A model generated the notes under the pieces. It was given only the letters and a program-made list of their open reading frames with translations. It did not search any database and had not been told where the DNA came from. The translations under genes and the position numbers were made by a program. Source: Halomonas sp. (lineage in GTDB: Bacteria; Pseudomonadota; Gammaproteobacteria; Pseudomonadales; Halomonadaceae). From it: 36,013 nt of DNA. The DNA is taken from assembly GCF_007625055.1 (NCBI RefSeq), contig NZ_VMQS01000025.1, positions 1 to 36,013 of the forward strand, in the 5' to 3' direction. Of this stretch, positions 17,821 through 28,437 are shown one piece after another (the first letter of the stretch is position 1; every line of letters starts with the position of its first letter).

Positions 17821-19653
17821 ATGGCAGGCCAGATTCCCCAGCGCTTCATCGATGATTTGTTGAGCCGCATCGACGTGGTCGAGGTGGTCGGTGAGCGCGT
17901 ACAGCTTAAAAAATCCGGGCGTAATTATTCTGGCCTTTGCCCTTTCCATCAGGAAAAGTCACCATCGTTTACGGTTAGCGCTGACAAGCAGTTCTATCAT
18001 TGCTTTGGTTGCGGTGCTCACGGCAGCGCTCTGCGTTTTCTGATGGAGTACGACAAGCTGCCCTTTCCAGAGGCGGTTGAGCAACTGGCCGGCCGGCTAG
18101 GGATTGAGGTGCCTCGCGAAGGTGGCGACGACCCCAGAGCCAGGGAGCGAGAGAAAAAACGTGACCAGGGTGTCAACCTGCTGGAGCTGGCGGCAAGCTT
18201 CTTTCGGGAGCGGATCGTCATGCGGGAAGGGCAGGCTGCCCAGGCCTATCTGGAACAGCGCGGGCTATCGCCGGAGGTGGTGAAAACCTATGGCGTGGGC
18301 TACGCTCCAGCAGGATGGGATGCGCTCAAGACGCACTTATCTGCAAAAGGTGTCAGCGAGGCCGTGCAGATTGAGTACGGTTTATTGATTCACCACGAGG
18401 ATTCAGGGCGCACCTATGATCGCTTTCGTGACCGGGTCATGTTTCCGATCCGCGATTTGCGCGGTCGGACCATCGCTTTTGGTGGCAGGGTGTTGGGGGA
18501 TGCCAAACCCAAATATCTGAACTCTCCCGAAACGCCGGTTTTTCATAAAGGGCGCGAGCTATACGGCCTTTATGAGGCTCGTCAGGCACCTGAGAAACTG
18601 GAACAGCTGGTCCTTGTCGAAGGTTATATGGATGTGGTGGCGCTTGCGCAGTTTGGCGTTCGAAATGCCGTGGCGACCCTCGGGACGGCAACAACGGAAG
18701 ATCACCTCAGGCGGCTGTTTCGTATGGTCAGTCGAGTGGTGTTCTGCTTTGACGGTGACCGAGCTGGCCGTCAGGCAGCCAGTCGAGCGCTTGAAACGGT
18801 GATGCCGCAGATGATTGATGGGCGTGAGGCGCGGTTTCTGTTCTTGCCGGAAGGCGATGACCCTGATGATCTGGTACGTCGTGAAGGGGCTCAGGCCTTC
18901 AGGGATCGCGTGACCTGCGCCATGCCGCTGTCCGAGTTTCTGTTTGAACAGGCGGCGCAAGGGCGTGACCTGAATGCTGTTGAAGGCCGCGAGCGTTTCG
19001 CCAGCCAGGTATTGGCAGCGCTGAGCAAGGTGCCCGAGGGGATGTTGCGTTCATTGCTGTTTGAAGAGTTGTCGCGGCGAAGCGGGCTGAAAGAAGCTCA
19101 GCTGAATACCCTGCTTCATCAGCAGCAAGCGCGTCGGCTGCCTGCGGTGAACCAGCAGGCGTCCAGTGCGTCAGCTGAAAGTGAGTCAGCGCATTCTGCC
19201 GTGGCGCCTTTGTCAGGTGTCCAGCGGCGATCAGCCCTGTCACCCATTGAGCGGGTGATCCAGCTGTTGCTGCATGAACCCGTATTGATTGACGTTGTTG
19301 GCGACTCGCTGGAATGGTTGCCGGACAATGAAGAGGGCAGCCTGTGCAGGGAGCTGATTGTGCTGTTGCAGGCAGGCCGCTTTCGTAGCCCGCAGGTCGT
19401 ATTGGCGCATTTTCAGGGCAGCACCCAGGGGCAATGGCTGACGGCCCTGGCGCAGCAGGAGCTATTGATACCCCGGGAAACGCGCAAAGCCGAGGTGGAG
19501 GGTATCATTGAGCATCTGCAGCAGGCACAGCGCAAACGTTCGCCGGAGCAGGAGTATGCAGCGCTTATCGAGCAGGAAAAGGCAGGAAAAAAACTGGATG
19601 CCGATCAGAGACAGCGTCTCGCCCAATTGATCAGGGAGCTGACCCGGCGCTAG
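17821..19653 (+). CDS. dnaG: DNA primase
   Basis: DnaG makes the RNA primers for replication, recruited by the DnaB helicase. The 610-residue protein has a CHCC zinc ribbon (C40, H43, C61, C64 in CPFHQEK...HCFGCG), a central RNA-polymerase domain ending in the TOPRIM fold, with E267 in VEGYMDV and D311/D313 in FDGDRAG, and a variable C-terminal DnaB-binding domain (about 470-610) rich in Gln and Glu. The start at 17821 has no clear Shine-Dalgarno, in keeping with the low expression usual for primase. It lies 121 bases beyond the rpsU terminator. Confidence 0.98.
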   Translation: MAGQIPQRFIDDLLSRIDVVEVVGERVQLKKSGRNYSGLCPFHQEKSPSFTVSADKQFYHCFGCGAHGSALRFLMEYDKLPFPEAVEQLAGRLGIEVPREGGDDPRAREREKKRDQGVNLLELAASFFRERIVMREGQAAQAYLEQRGLSPEVVKTYGVGYAPAGWDALKTHLSAKGVSEAVQIEYGLLIHHEDSGRTYDRFRDRVMFPIRDLRGRTIAFGGRVLGDAKPKYLNSPETPVFHKGRELYGLYEARQAPEKLEQLVLVEGYMDVVALAQFGVRNAVATLGTATTEDHLRRLFRMVSRVVFCFDGDRAGRQAASRALETVMPQMIDGREARFLFLPEGDDPDDLVRREGAQAFRDRVTCAMPLSEFLFEQAAQGRDLNAVEGRERFASQVLAALSKVPEGMLRSLLFEELSRRSGLKEAQLNTLLHQQQARRLPAVNQQASSASAESESAHSAVAPLSGVQRRSALSPIERVIQLLLHEPVLIDVVGDSLEWLPDNEEGSLCRELIVLLQAGRFRSPQVVLAHFQGSTQGQWLTALAQQELLIPRETRKAEVEGIIEHLQQAQRKRSPEQEYAALIEQEKAGKKLDADQRQRLAQLIRELTRR

Positions 19654-19770
19654 AGATCAGCAGGCGGGGTTGAATTCCGCGGAAACATCACCACATAAAG
19701 GTCATGTCGAAAGACACTGGCCGAACAGGACAAACTAACACACCTGAAACACCGCGCAAATATGCCAAGC

Positions 19771-19800
19771 TGGAAAAATACCCATTGCTAACGCTATACT
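19771..19800 (+). promoter_or_regulatory. Candidate promoter of rpoD
   Basis: TGGAAA (19771-19776) and TATACT (19795-19800, five of six consensus) are separated by 18 bases in the 218-base dnaG-rpoD gap. Transcription would begin near 19807, giving rpoD its own promoter besides read-through. Internal rpoD promoters are known in the E. coli operon. Confidence 0.45.
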
Positions 19801-19811
19801 GTTCGGCTTGT

Positions 19812-19828
19812 TGGACGTAATACGTCCA
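19812..19828 (+). promoter_or_regulatory. 17-bp palindrome at the start of the rpoD leader
   Basis: TGGACGTA-A-TACGTCCA is a perfect inverted repeat with 8-bp arms around one central base. It begins about 12 bases downstream of the candidate TATACT, i.e. at the start of the predicted transcript. It could be a repressor operator or a 5' hairpin. Confidence 0.55.
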
Positions 19829-19871
19829 GCGTTTCAGGTGCTTCATTCTTCTTCGTCGAGATAGGGTTTCT

Positions 19872-21722
19872 ATGGCTGGAAATGCGCAGCAGCAGTCACG
19901 TCTGAAGGAGTTGATCGCGCGGGGCAAGGAACAAGGCTTCCTTACCTATGCTGAGGTCAACGACCATCTACCCGAGGATATCGCTGATCCGGATCAAGTG
20001 GAAGACATCATCGGCATGATCAACGACATGGGCATCAGTGTTGTTGAAGAAGCGCCAGATGAAGACACCTTGATGATGTCGGATCACTCCACGGATGAAT
20101 CCGCTGCTGAAGAAGCAGTGGCAGCCCTGGCTGCAGTGGAAAGCGATGTTGGCCGAACCACGGATCCGGTGCGCATGTATATGCGCGAAATGGGGACGGT
20201 TGAGCTTCTGACCCGTGAAGGCGAGATCGAGATAGCCAAACGTATTGAAGAAGGCACCCGTGAAGTCATGTCGGCACTGGCTTATCTGCCCGGTGCGGTG
20301 GCATCGATTCTGGATGCCTACGATGCGACACAGGATGAAGAGATGCCAGGGCGTCTCTCTGATCTGTTTTCCGGCTTTATCGACCCTGATGAAGGCATTC
20401 CCGGCGTTGCCGAGGCTGAAGTGATCGAGGAGCCGGAAATACAGACCGAGCTCGGCGATGATGATGTCGACGCTGATGACGATGAAGAAGATTCGTCGGC
20501 CAACGAGGGTGGTCCGGATCCTGAAGAGGCACGGGCACGTTTCGAACAGATTCGTGAGCAGAATGCGGCCGTTGAGGCTGCTTTTGCCAAACATGGTCGC
20601 GGTAGCCCGGAAGTGAAAGCTGAACAGGCCCGCCTGGCAGAGCTGTTCTCGCCGATCAAGCTGGTGCCTAAACACTTCGAGCGCCTGGTCGGGCAGGTGC
20701 GTATCAGTGTCGAACAGGTGCGCGCTCAGGAGAAGGCCATCATGCAGCTATGCGTGAAGAAGGCCAAGGTGCCGCGCAAGACGTTCATCAAGTCGTTTCC
20801 GGGGCATGAGTCGCAAAAGTCATGGTTGGATGAGTTTCAGGAAGCTTTCCCCAAGTACGCTGACCGACTGGAGCCACTGCGTGCCGATATTGCCCGCTCC
20901 CAGCGCAAGATTGCTTTTGAAGAGAGCATGGTTCAGCTCGATGTGGGCGAACTCAAGGAAGTGAATCGCAAGCTCTCCATTGGGGAAGCCAAGGCTCGTC
21001 GTGCCAAGAAGGAGATGGTCGAGGCCAACCTGCGTCTGGTTATTTCCATCGCCAAGAAATATACCAATCGCGGCCTGCAGTTCCTGGATCTTATTCAGGA
21101 AGGCAACATTGGCCTGATGAAGGCCGTCGACAAGTTTGAATACCGTCGTGGTTACAAGTTCTCGACCTATGCAACCTGGTGGATCCGTCAGGCGATTACC
21201 CGCTCGATTGCGGATCAGGCGCGTACTATACGCATTCCGGTACACATGATTGAGACCATCAATAAACTCAATCGGGTCTCTCGGCAGATGCTTCAGGAAA
21301 TGGGCCGTGAGCCGACACCTGAAGAGCTGGGCGAACGTCTGGAAATGCCGGAAGACAAGGTTCGCAAGGTGCTCAAAATCGCCAAGGAACCGATTTCCAT
21401 GGAAACGCCGATCGGTGATGACGACGATTCGCATCTGGGCGATTTCATCGAAGACAGCTCCATGCTGTTGCCGATTGATATGGCCACCGGCGAAGGGCTG
21501 GTTGAAGCCACCCGCAACGTTCTAGGTGGGCTGACGGCACGGGAAGCCAAGGTGCTGCGCATGCGTTTCGGTATTGATATGAATACTGACCACACTCTGG
21601 AAGAGGTGGGTAAGCAGTTTGACGTGACCCGGGAACGGATCCGCCAGATTGAAGCCAAGGCGCTACGTAAATTGCGTCATCCCAGCCGCTCGGAGCCCCT
21701 TCGCTCATTTCTTGATGAATAA
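19872..21722 (+). CDS. rpoD: RNA polymerase primary sigma factor RpoD (sigma-70)
   Basis: RpoD is the housekeeping sigma factor. The 616-residue protein has region 1.1 (about 1-85), region 1.2 (about 97-130, [16 protein letters not shown]), a long non-conserved insert (about 131-375) with an acidic tract near 194-207, regions 2.1-2.4 (about 378-452, with [17 protein letters not shown]), region 3, and region 4.2 ([23 protein letters not shown]). It is the third gene of the rpsU-dnaG-rpoD operon. The start ATG has only a weak purine stretch (AGGG) upstream. The window also carries rpoS about 18 kb away. Confidence 0.98.
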   Translation: MAGNAQQQSRLKELIARGKEQGFLTYAEVNDHLPEDIADPDQVEDIIGMINDMGISVVEEAPDEDTLMMSDHSTDESAAEEAVAALAAVESDVGRTTDPVRMYMREMGTVELLTREGEIEIAKRIEEGTREVMSALAYLPGAVASILDAYDATQDEEMPGRLSDLFSGFIDPDEGIPGVAEAEVIEEPEIQTELGDDDVDADDDEEDSSANEGGPDPEEARARFEQIREQNAAVEAAFAKHGRGSPEVKAEQARLAELFSPIKLVPKHFERLVGQVRISVEQVRAQEKAIMQLCVKKAKVPRKTFIKSFPGHESQKSWLDEFQEAFPKYADRLEPLRADIARSQRKIAFEESMVQLDVGELKEVNRKLSIGEAKARRAKKEMVEANLRLVISIAKKYTNRGLQFLDLIQEGNIGLMKAVDKFEYRRGYKFSTYATWWIRQAITRSIADQARTIRIPVHMIETINKLNRVSRQMLQEMGREPTPEELGERLEMPEDKVRKVLKIAKEPISMETPIGDDDDSHLGDFIEDSSMLLPIDMATGEGLVEATRNVLGGLTAREAKVLRMRFGIDMNTDHTLEEVGKQFDVTRERIRQIEAKALRKLRHPSRSEPLRSFLDE

Positions 21723-21733
21723 AGGAATGTACC

Positions 21734-21809
21734 GGCGGCTGAGTGACCAAAGCCGCCAGGCGTACTGATAAGACAAAGCCCTTGTAGATAATTTTCTGCA
21801 GGGGCTTTT
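21734..21809 (+). terminator. Tandem hairpins / terminator after rpoD
   Basis: Two stem-loops follow rpoD. GGCGGCT (21734-21740) pairs with AGCCGCC (21751-21757). A 14-bp stem with two wobbles (21775-21788 with 21795-21808) has a six-base loop and ends in CTTTT. Together they probably end the rpsU-dnaG-rpoD transcript before frmA. Confidence 0.6.
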
Positions 21810-21858
21810 GGCTGTTAATGATGGCGCATTCAGACAAGCCGGCATTGATGTCGTTGTT

Positions 21859-23027
<1,169 letters not shown>

Positions 23028-23029
23028 TT

Positions 23030-23067
23030 ATGATGGTGGCATCATGATCTGGCGCCCGTAAGGGCGC
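23030..23067 (+). promoter_or_regulatory. Two stem-loops in the frmA-fghA gap
   Basis: ATGATG-GTGG-CATCAT (23030-23045) is followed by GCGCCC-GTAA-GGGCGC (23052-23067), a perfect 6-bp GC stem capped by a GNRA tetraloop. No T-run follows. They may stabilise the frmA mRNA or reduce read-through into fghA. Confidence 0.5.
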
Positions 23068-23137
23068 AGGATGCGTGGCGTGGCCTTGGTGGCTGCGCCA
23101 GGCAAGGATTCCGGAGCCTGTTGTCAGGAGCGTGCCT

Positions 23138-23992
23138 ATGAGCATGAGTGAAACCCTAGAGCTGGTATCGGCCAACCGTAGTTTTGGCGGTTGGCACAAG
23201 CGCTATCGTCATTATTCGCGGGCGCTGGATTGCGATATGATCTTTGCCGTTTATCTGCCGCCCCAGGCGGAAGAGGAACGGGTGCCACTGCTCTGGTGGC
23301 TGTCAGGTTTAACCTGCAATGATGAAAACTTCATGCAGAAAGCCGGCGCCCACCGCCTTGCCGCCGAGCTGGGTGTGGCCATTATCTGCCCGGATACCAG
23401 TCCGAGAGGTACCGACCTGCCCGGTGAACATGAGCGCTATGACCTGGGCTCTGGCGCGGGCTTTTATGTCAATGCCACTGAAGCACCATGGAAGCCGCAT
23501 TACCGTATGTACGATTATGTGGCTGAAGAACTGCCCTCTGTGGTACGTCAGCACTTTCCGGTCAATGGGCGCGAATCGATCAGTGGCCATTCCATGGGCG
23601 GCCATGGTGCCTTGATTCTGGCCTTGCGCCACCCAGGGCGTTTTCGCTCGGTGTCGGCCTTTTCTCCAGTGGTCAACCCTATGGCGTGCCCCTGGGGGCG
23701 CAATGCGTTTAGCCATTACCTTGGCGACGATATTACCCGCTGGCGCCAATATGATGCCTGCGAACTGGTGGCCAACGGCGCTTCACGCCAGCGGCTTTTC
23801 ATTGACCAGGGGGAAGCTGACCAGTTCCTTGAAGAACAGCTCAAGCCGGATCATCTGGAAGCCGTCTGCGATCAGCATGACCATCCGCTGACGCTCAGAC
23901 GTCAACCGGGCTATGATCATTCCTATTTCTTCATTGCCACTTTTATTGATGACCATCTGCGCTATCATGCTGAGCATTTATACAAGCGCTAA
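23138..23992 (+). CDS. fghA: S-formylglutathione hydrolase
   Basis: FghA hydrolyses S-formylglutathione to formate and glutathione, completing formaldehyde detoxification after FrmA. The 284-residue alpha/beta hydrolase (esterase D family) has the nucleophile elbow GHSMGGH (S152), the Asp segment DQGEADQFL (D228) and the catalytic His in GYDHSYFF (H261). WWLSGLTCNDENF near the N-terminus is a family signature. The start at 23138 has AGGAG (23126-23130) seven bases upstream; an in-frame ATG at 23075 was rejected. It ends nine bases before mtgA. Confidence 0.96.
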   Translation: MSMSETLELVSANRSFGGWHKRYRHYSRALDCDMIFAVYLPPQAEEERVPLLWWLSGLTCNDENFMQKAGAHRLAAELGVAIICPDTSPRGTDLPGEHERYDLGSGAGFYVNATEAPWKPHYRMYDYVAEELPSVVRQHFPVNGRESISGHSMGGHGALILALRHPGRFRSVSAFSPVVNPMACPWGRNAFSHYLGDDITRWRQYDACELVANGASRQRLFIDQGEADQFLEEQLKPDHLEAVCDQHDHPLTLRRQPGYDHSYFFIATFIDDHLRYHAEHLYKR

Positions 23993-24001
23993 GGAACCCT
24001 G

Positions 24002-24730
24002 ATGTTGAAACGAGCGCTCTCGCATGTAGCCGGTTTTATCTGGCGAATCCTCTGGCGAGTGGCGCTTGTTTTTATATTGGTATCCGTTGTTCTGGTGCTG
24101 CTCTTTCGCTATGTGCCGCCGCCGGGTTCCATGGTAATGCTGGAACGTAAGGTTCAAGGATGGCTAGCCAATGAGCCCATCACCCTTAACCATCAATGGC
24201 GGGATTGGGAGGCCATGGCGGACGCGGCCAAGCTGGCGGTGATAGCCGCCGAGGACCAGCGCTTTCCTTCTCATTCCGGGTTTGACCTGATTGAAATCCG
24301 CCAGGCGCTGTCGACCGCCATCAGCGGTGGACGCCTACGCGGCGCGAGCACCATCAGCCAGCAGACCGCCAAGAATGTCTTTTTGTGGAGCGGACGCAAC
24401 TGGGGGCGTAAAGCGCTGGAAACCTGGTTCACCGCTTTGATAGAACTGATCTGGGGCAAGCAGCGCATCCTTGAAGTGTATCTGAACGTCGCCGAGTGGG
24501 ATGAAGGCGTGTTTGGCCTGGAAGCCGCTTCCCAGCATTATTTTGGTGCATCGGCCCATGCGTTGAGTGACCGTCAGGCAAGCCTGTTAGCCGCCATTCT
24601 ACCCAGCCCGCTGACCCGTAGTGCCTCCGTGCCAAGCCCTCAGGTCGAGCAGCGTAGCCAATGGATTCGTCAACAGATGCACAATCTGGGCGGGCCGCGC
24701 TACCTACAACGGTTACCTCCCGCACCCTGA
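24002..24730 (+). CDS. mtgA: Monofunctional biosynthetic peptidoglycan transglycosylase
   Basis: MtgA polymerises lipid II into glycan strands without a transpeptidase domain. The 242-residue protein has one N-terminal membrane anchor (about 15-36) and a GT51 domain with the catalytic Glu in AAEDQRFPSHSGFD (E84), GASTISQQTAKNVFLW (114-129) and RILEVYLNVAEWDEGVFG. The length is normal for the family. AAGGA overlapping the fghA stop provides the Shine-Dalgarno, so it is probably transcribed with fghA although the functions are unrelated. Confidence 0.95.
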   Translation: MLKRALSHVAGFIWRILWRVALVFILVSVVLVLLFRYVPPPGSMVMLERKVQGWLANEPITLNHQWRDWEAMADAAKLAVIAAEDQRFPSHSGFDLIEIRQALSTAISGGRLRGASTISQQTAKNVFLWSGRNWGRKALETWFTALIELIWGKQRILEVYLNVAEWDEGVFGLEAASQHYFGASAHALSDRQASLLAAILPSPLTRSASVPSPQVEQRSQWIRQQMHNLGGPRYLQRLPPAP

Positions 24731-24759
24731 ATCCTTGTGAGTAGAAGTGTCACCCTAGA

Positions 24760-25710
24760 TTATGCCTGGCTGCCAGCCTGTGATGATTTAACCACCATCA
24801 CGACACCCAGAATAGTGATGGCCATTCCCAGCAGGCCCGGCCAGGGCAGGCGTTCGTCAAATAGCCACCAGGCCTGCAGGGCGGTTACCGGGGGAACCAG
24901 GTAGAAAAGACTGGCTACTCTTGAAGCCTCGCCTTTTTTGATCAGCGCCATTAGCAGCATGATGGCGGCAATGGACAGCACCAGTACCAGCCAGCCAAGG
25001 GTCAATACAAAGGTGGGTGTCCAATTCACGCTGCGGGTTTCCAGCAACAGTGCGCCAACGCCAAACAGGGCGCCTGCGGCCAGGTATTGAATCGCTGTAC
25101 CTGAAATCAGGTGCATGCTGGTGCAAAAACGCTTTTGGTAAAGCGTGCCAATCGAGATACCTGCCAAAGCGGTCATCACGCTGAGCAGCGCCGGTAACCC
25201 AAAACCGGCAAATAAGGTGTCGCTAATATCAAGTTTACTACCCAACACCAGAGTTATGCCTGCCAGGCCAAGAACCAGACCGATCCATTGGCGCCGGTTG
25301 AGTTTTTCACCCAGCAAAGGGCCAGCGCAGGCGGCCGTCAGCAGCGGTTGCAAACCGACCAATAGTGCAGCGAGCCCGGCGGGCATGCCGTGGTAAATGC
25401 CGTAAAAAACACCCCCCAGATACGCGCCGTGAACCAGGCAGCCGGTAATGGCTATATGCCCCCACAAACTGGCCCTGGAGGGCCAGGGAATGCGCATGAC
25501 AAGTGCCAACGGGATCAGGATCAAGAGCGTCAGCATCATGCGGATAAACAGAAAGGTAAAGGGTTCGGCATAGGGAAGGCCAAATTTGGCGCCAATAAAG
25601 CCGGTGCTCCATAGTAGAACAAACAGGACGGGCATGGCGGCCAGGCCCAGTTCACTCGGTGTGGCACGGCGAGTGGTCGAGATCATTTCCTGAAGTGAGC
25701 GGCTGAGCAT
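24760..25710 (-). CDS. EamA/DMT-family permease
   Basis: A 316-residue inner-membrane protein with about ten hydrophobic segments in two EamA repeats. The first begins around residue 25 (PVLFVLLWSTGFIGAKFGLPYAEP is typical), the second around 175. Members export metabolites or amino acids; the substrate is not predictable here. The start at 25710 is chosen over a second ATG at 25686 because an AGGA lies better spaced upstream. It converges on mtgA and is divergent from the DUF4168 gene. No neighbour suggests a substrate. Confidence 0.85.
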   Translation of the reverse strand: MLSRSLQEMISTTRRATPSELGLAAMPVLFVLLWSTGFIGAKFGLPYAEPFTFLFIRMMLTLLILIPLALVMRIPWPSRASLWGHIAITGCLVHGAYLGGVFYGIYHGMPAGLAALLVGLQPLLTAACAGPLLGEKLNRRQWIGLVLGLAGITLVLGSKLDISDTLFAGFGLPALLSVMTALAGISIGTLYQKRFCTSMHLISGTAIQYLAAGALFGVGALLLETRSVNWTPTFVLTLGWLVLVLSIAAIMLLMALIKKGEASRVASLFYLVPPVTALQAWWLFDERLPWPGLLGMAITILGVVMVVKSSQAGSQA

Positions 25711-25819
25711 AAAGGCATCCTGTTCAATAAGTTAGAAGGCGGCATGGACCTATCCTGGTTTTTTACATTAAGTTACACAAAAAAATTGAACCTGCGTTTC
25801 AGCCACGCGTCAGAATTCT

Positions 25820-25835
25820 TACGTTAACTAACGTA
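25820..25835 (+). promoter_or_regulatory. 16-bp inverted repeat upstream of the DUF4168 gene
   Basis: TACGTTA-AC-TAACGTA is a perfect dyad with 7-bp arms, 38 bases before the DUF4168 start and in the divergent gap with the EamA gene. It looks like a dimeric regulator operator. No strong -35/-10 pair was identified around it. Confidence 0.5.
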
Positions 25836-25872
25836 CGCCTTAAATTCACCTCAGAAGTTACCGAGGTTTTCT

Positions 25873-26262
25873 ATGCAACGTTTAACTGCACTGTTCTCTG
25901 CTGCTCTTCTCGCCACCGGATTGATGGCCACCGCCGCTCATGCCCAGCAGACACAAGACCCTGCTCAAGATCCCATGGCGACCCAGGAAGCGCCAGCACA
26001 GGATTTTTCAGATGAACAGCTCGAACAGTTTGCTGATGCTTCTCAAGAAATTGCGGTTATTTCCCAGGATTATACCCAGCGTCTGCAAGAAGCCGAAGAT
26101 GAGCAAAGCCAGCAGGAAGTGCGTGCTGAAGCTAACGACAAGATGATCGAAGTCGTTGAAGATAGCGGCCTGGACGTCGAAACCTTCAATGCGATTGGCC
26201 AAGCCATTCAGCAGGACCCCGAGATGATGCAGCGTGTGCAGGAGATGTCCTCACAGTCGTAA
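25873..26262 (+). CDS. Secreted DUF4168-domain protein
   Basis: A 129-residue protein with a Sec signal peptide (cleavage near residue 24, AHA/Q) and a short Gln/Pro/Asp-rich spacer. The mature helical domain starts at DFSDEQLEQFADASQEI and ends with DPEMMQRVQEM. This matches the DUF4168 layout: two helical halves around a central Gln/Glu-rich segment. The function is unknown; it is probably periplasmic or secreted. GAGG lies six bases before the ATG. It is monocistronic, with its own terminator at 26352, and preceded by a palindrome. Confidence 0.8.
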   Translation: MQRLTALFSAALLATGLMATAAHAQQTQDPAQDPMATQEAPAQDFSDEQLEQFADASQEIAVISQDYTQRLQEAEDEQSQQEVRAEANDKMIEVVEDSGLDVETFNAIGQAIQQDPEMMQRVQEMSSQS

Positions 26263-26351
26263 GGTCACTCGCAAGATCTGGCCAAGAGCGGGATGATAGG
26301 TTAATGTCAAAATCACTCGTGATCATACTCTGATAGGGCCAGAATCACAGA

Positions 26352-26386
26352 AGGCTCGGCACTATAGCAGTGTCGGGCCTTTTTTG
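26352..26386 (+). terminator. Rho-independent terminator after the DUF4168 gene
   Basis: A 12-bp stem (26352-26363 with 26369-26380, two G-T wobbles), five-base loop and a run of seven T. Strong signal isolating the DUF4168 gene from the downstream operon. Confidence 0.85.
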
Positions 26387-26523
26387 TGTCCCACTGCTTT
26401 ATCTTGTGCCTTGATGCTTGCACACTGTCGTCAATATGCCGCAAAACCAAGCGGCAGGCGACAAATTGTCAGTAACGGATGGTTATTAAGGCCTGGAAAC
26501 AGTCAGTCGACTAGGAGAAGTGC
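26387..26523 (+). other. Leader region of the DUF294 gene
   Basis: Between the terminator and the DUF294 gene there is a 6-bp hairpin (TGCCGC 26437-26442 with GCGGCA 26451-26456) and a small palindrome GACAA-A-TTGTC (26460-26470). No convincing promoter hexamers were identified, although a promoter is expected here. Confidence 0.3.
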
Positions 26524-28437
26524 ATGGACGTTGAGCTTTTGGAAATTCATCAGCACATGGGTAAGTATCCACCTTTTGATGGCTTGTCAGATGAGCTGCT
26601 TGATCGTATTGCCGAAAGTGTTGAAGTTCGCTATTTCAAGACAGGTAGCGAGATTCTGCGTCTCAACGAAACTGTCAACGAATTGTGTTATATACGCAGT
26701 GGAGCCGTTGAGGTCTATCGCCGTCAGGGGGAGCTTTACAACCGCCTGGGTGAAGGTGACATCTTCGGCCACTTCAGCCTTTTGCGCGGGCACCGGGTGC
26801 GCTATCCGGCCAAGGCGATTGAAGATACCCTGATTTACTTCATTCCCGGGGCTGTTTTTCAGCAGCTGTGTGATGAAGACGACCATTTTGCGGATTTTAT
26901 CGAAGTGGAAAGGCCGCGGCTGGAAAGCGTTGCAGAAGAGCAGAAAAAGTCCAACGACATGATGGTCACACGGATTCGCAAACTGTTATCGCGTTATCCG
27001 ATCATGGTGGAGGCCACCACCACAGTGCAGGCGGCGGCTCTACAGATGAGTAATGCCCAGGCCTCGGCGCTGTTGGTGCTCAAACCCGGCAAGGATAATC
27101 CACGCTTCAGCTTCAATGACAGTGAAGGGGTTGCCTGGCAGATGTGCGGTATCCTGACCGACAGTGATTTTCGCAAGAGCATTGTTGCTCAGGGACTGCC
27201 CCCCGAGACGCCGGTAGGTGATGTGATTGGCTCTAACCTGATTACTGTCCAGTCCGATGTCTCGGTCTATGAAGCCATGCTGACCATGTTGCGCAGTAAT
27301 GTGCATCACTTGCCTGTCTTGTATCGCCAGCGCCCGGTTGGGGTGGTGCATCTTTCCGATATTATCCGCTATGAAACGCACAGCGGGCTCTATCTGGTCA
27401 GCAATATTTTCAGTCAGTCCAGCGTTGAGGGGTTGGCTCGCCTGGCGCCGGATGTCAGTGCGGCTTTTGTACGCATGGTTCAGGAAGAAGCCAACTCGCA
27501 TATGGTCGGCAGCGCGCTGTCGACCATAGGGCGCAGTTTTACCCGCCGCCTGCTTGAGATGGCGGAGGAAGCGCTTGGGCCGCCTCCCGTCCCCTACAGT
27601 TTTATGGTCAACGGTTCCATGGCACGAAACGAACAGACCATAGTGACCGATCAGGATAATGCGCTGGTGATTGATGATGCCTTTGATCCTGGACTGCACG
27701 ATGACTATTTCTATCAACTGGCAAAGTTTGTCAGTGATGGCCTGGATGCCTGCGGTTACACCTACTGTAAAGGCGATGTCATGGCCACTAACCCGCAGTG
27801 GCGCCAACCGCTCCGGGTCTGGAAGGACTACTTTCGTGACTGGATCAATAATCCATCGCCTGAAAAACTCCTCCACAGCTCGATTTTCTTTGATCTTGAC
27901 AGCGCCTATGGTGAAGACGTGTATGTCGATGATCTGCAGGATCTGGTGGCAAGTGAGGCAGCAAAGTCACCGCTGTTTTTGGCTGCCATGGCACGTAATG
28001 CGCTTAACCGTACGCCACCTCTGGGGTTCTTCCGTACGTTCGTGATGGAAAAAGACGGCAAGCATAATAATTCCATCAACCTCAAGCGGCGGGGTACCGC
28101 CCCCATGGTGGACCTTATCCGGATTCATGCCCTGGCCTGTGGTTCAAAGGCGCAAAACTCCTTTGAACGACTGGATGACATTGCCAAAACACAGCTGCTG
28201 GCCAATGGGGTCAGTGATAAATTGCGCTATGCACTGGAGTTCCTATGCATGTCGCGCATTCGCCATCAGGTGATTGACCTCCAGGAAGAGCGCACACCGG
28301 ATAACAACATCGAGCCGGAAAACGTTGCCAGCAACGAGCGGCATACGCTGAAAGATGCTTTTCAGGTGCTGAGTAACGCCCAGAAGTTCCTGAAATTCCG
28401 CTATCCGATGCCGGCAAGCAGGCAGGGGCGTAGCTGA
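26524..28437 (+). CDS. cNMP-binding / CBS-pair / DUF294 nucleotidyltransferase-like protein
   Basis: A 637-residue multidomain cytoplasmic protein. Order: a cyclic-nucleotide-binding-like domain (about 15-125), two CBS motifs (about 153-285, including GILTDSDFRKSI and HHLPVLYRQRPVGVVHLSDI), a DUF294 nucleotidyltransferase domain with GSMARNE (364-370) and TDQDNA (375-380), then a helical DUF294 C-terminal domain (about 470-625). The GS...D-x-D pattern looks active. The family resembles PII-uridylyltransferase-type enzymes, but substrate and target are unknown. AGGAG precedes the ATG. The stop shares one base with the next start (TGATG), tying it to an exonuclease. In several gammaproteobacteria I recall this pair beside acetate uptake genes; none are here. 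Confidence 0.88.
   Translation: MDVELLEIHQHMGKYPPFDGLSDELLDRIAESVEVRYFKTGSEILRLNETVNELCYIRSGAVEVYRRQGELYNRLGEGDIFGHFSLLRGHRVRYPAKAIEDTLIYFIPGAVFQQLCDEDDHFADFIEVERPRLESVAEEQKKSNDMMVTRIRKLLSRYPIMVEATTTVQAAALQMSNAQASALLVLKPGKDNPRFSFNDSEGVAWQMCGILTDSDFRKSIVAQGLPPETPVGDVIGSNLITVQSDVSVYEAMLTMLRSNVHHLPVLYRQRPVGVVHLSDIIRYETHSGLYLVSNIFSQSSVEGLARLAPDVSAAFVRMVQEEANSHMVGSALSTIGRSFTRRLLEMAEEALGPPPVPYSFMVNGSMARNEQTIVTDQDNALVIDDAFDPGLHDDYFYQLAKFVSDGLDACGYTYCKGDVMATNPQWRQPLRVWKDYFRDWINNPSPEKLLHSSIFFDLDSAYGEDVYVDDLQDLVASEAAKSPLFLAAMARNALNRTPPLGFFRTFVMEKDGKHNNSINLKRRGTAPMVDLIRIHALACGSKAQNSFERLDDIAKTQLLANGVSDKLRYALEFLCMSRIRHQVIDLQEERTPDNNIEPENVASNERHTLKDAFQVLSNAQKFLKFRYPMPASRQGRS

Noticed and set aside
20318..20675. 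Long antisense reading frames over rpoD and other genes
   Set aside because: They mirror the codon structure of the real genes, lack ribosome binding sites and resemble no known family.
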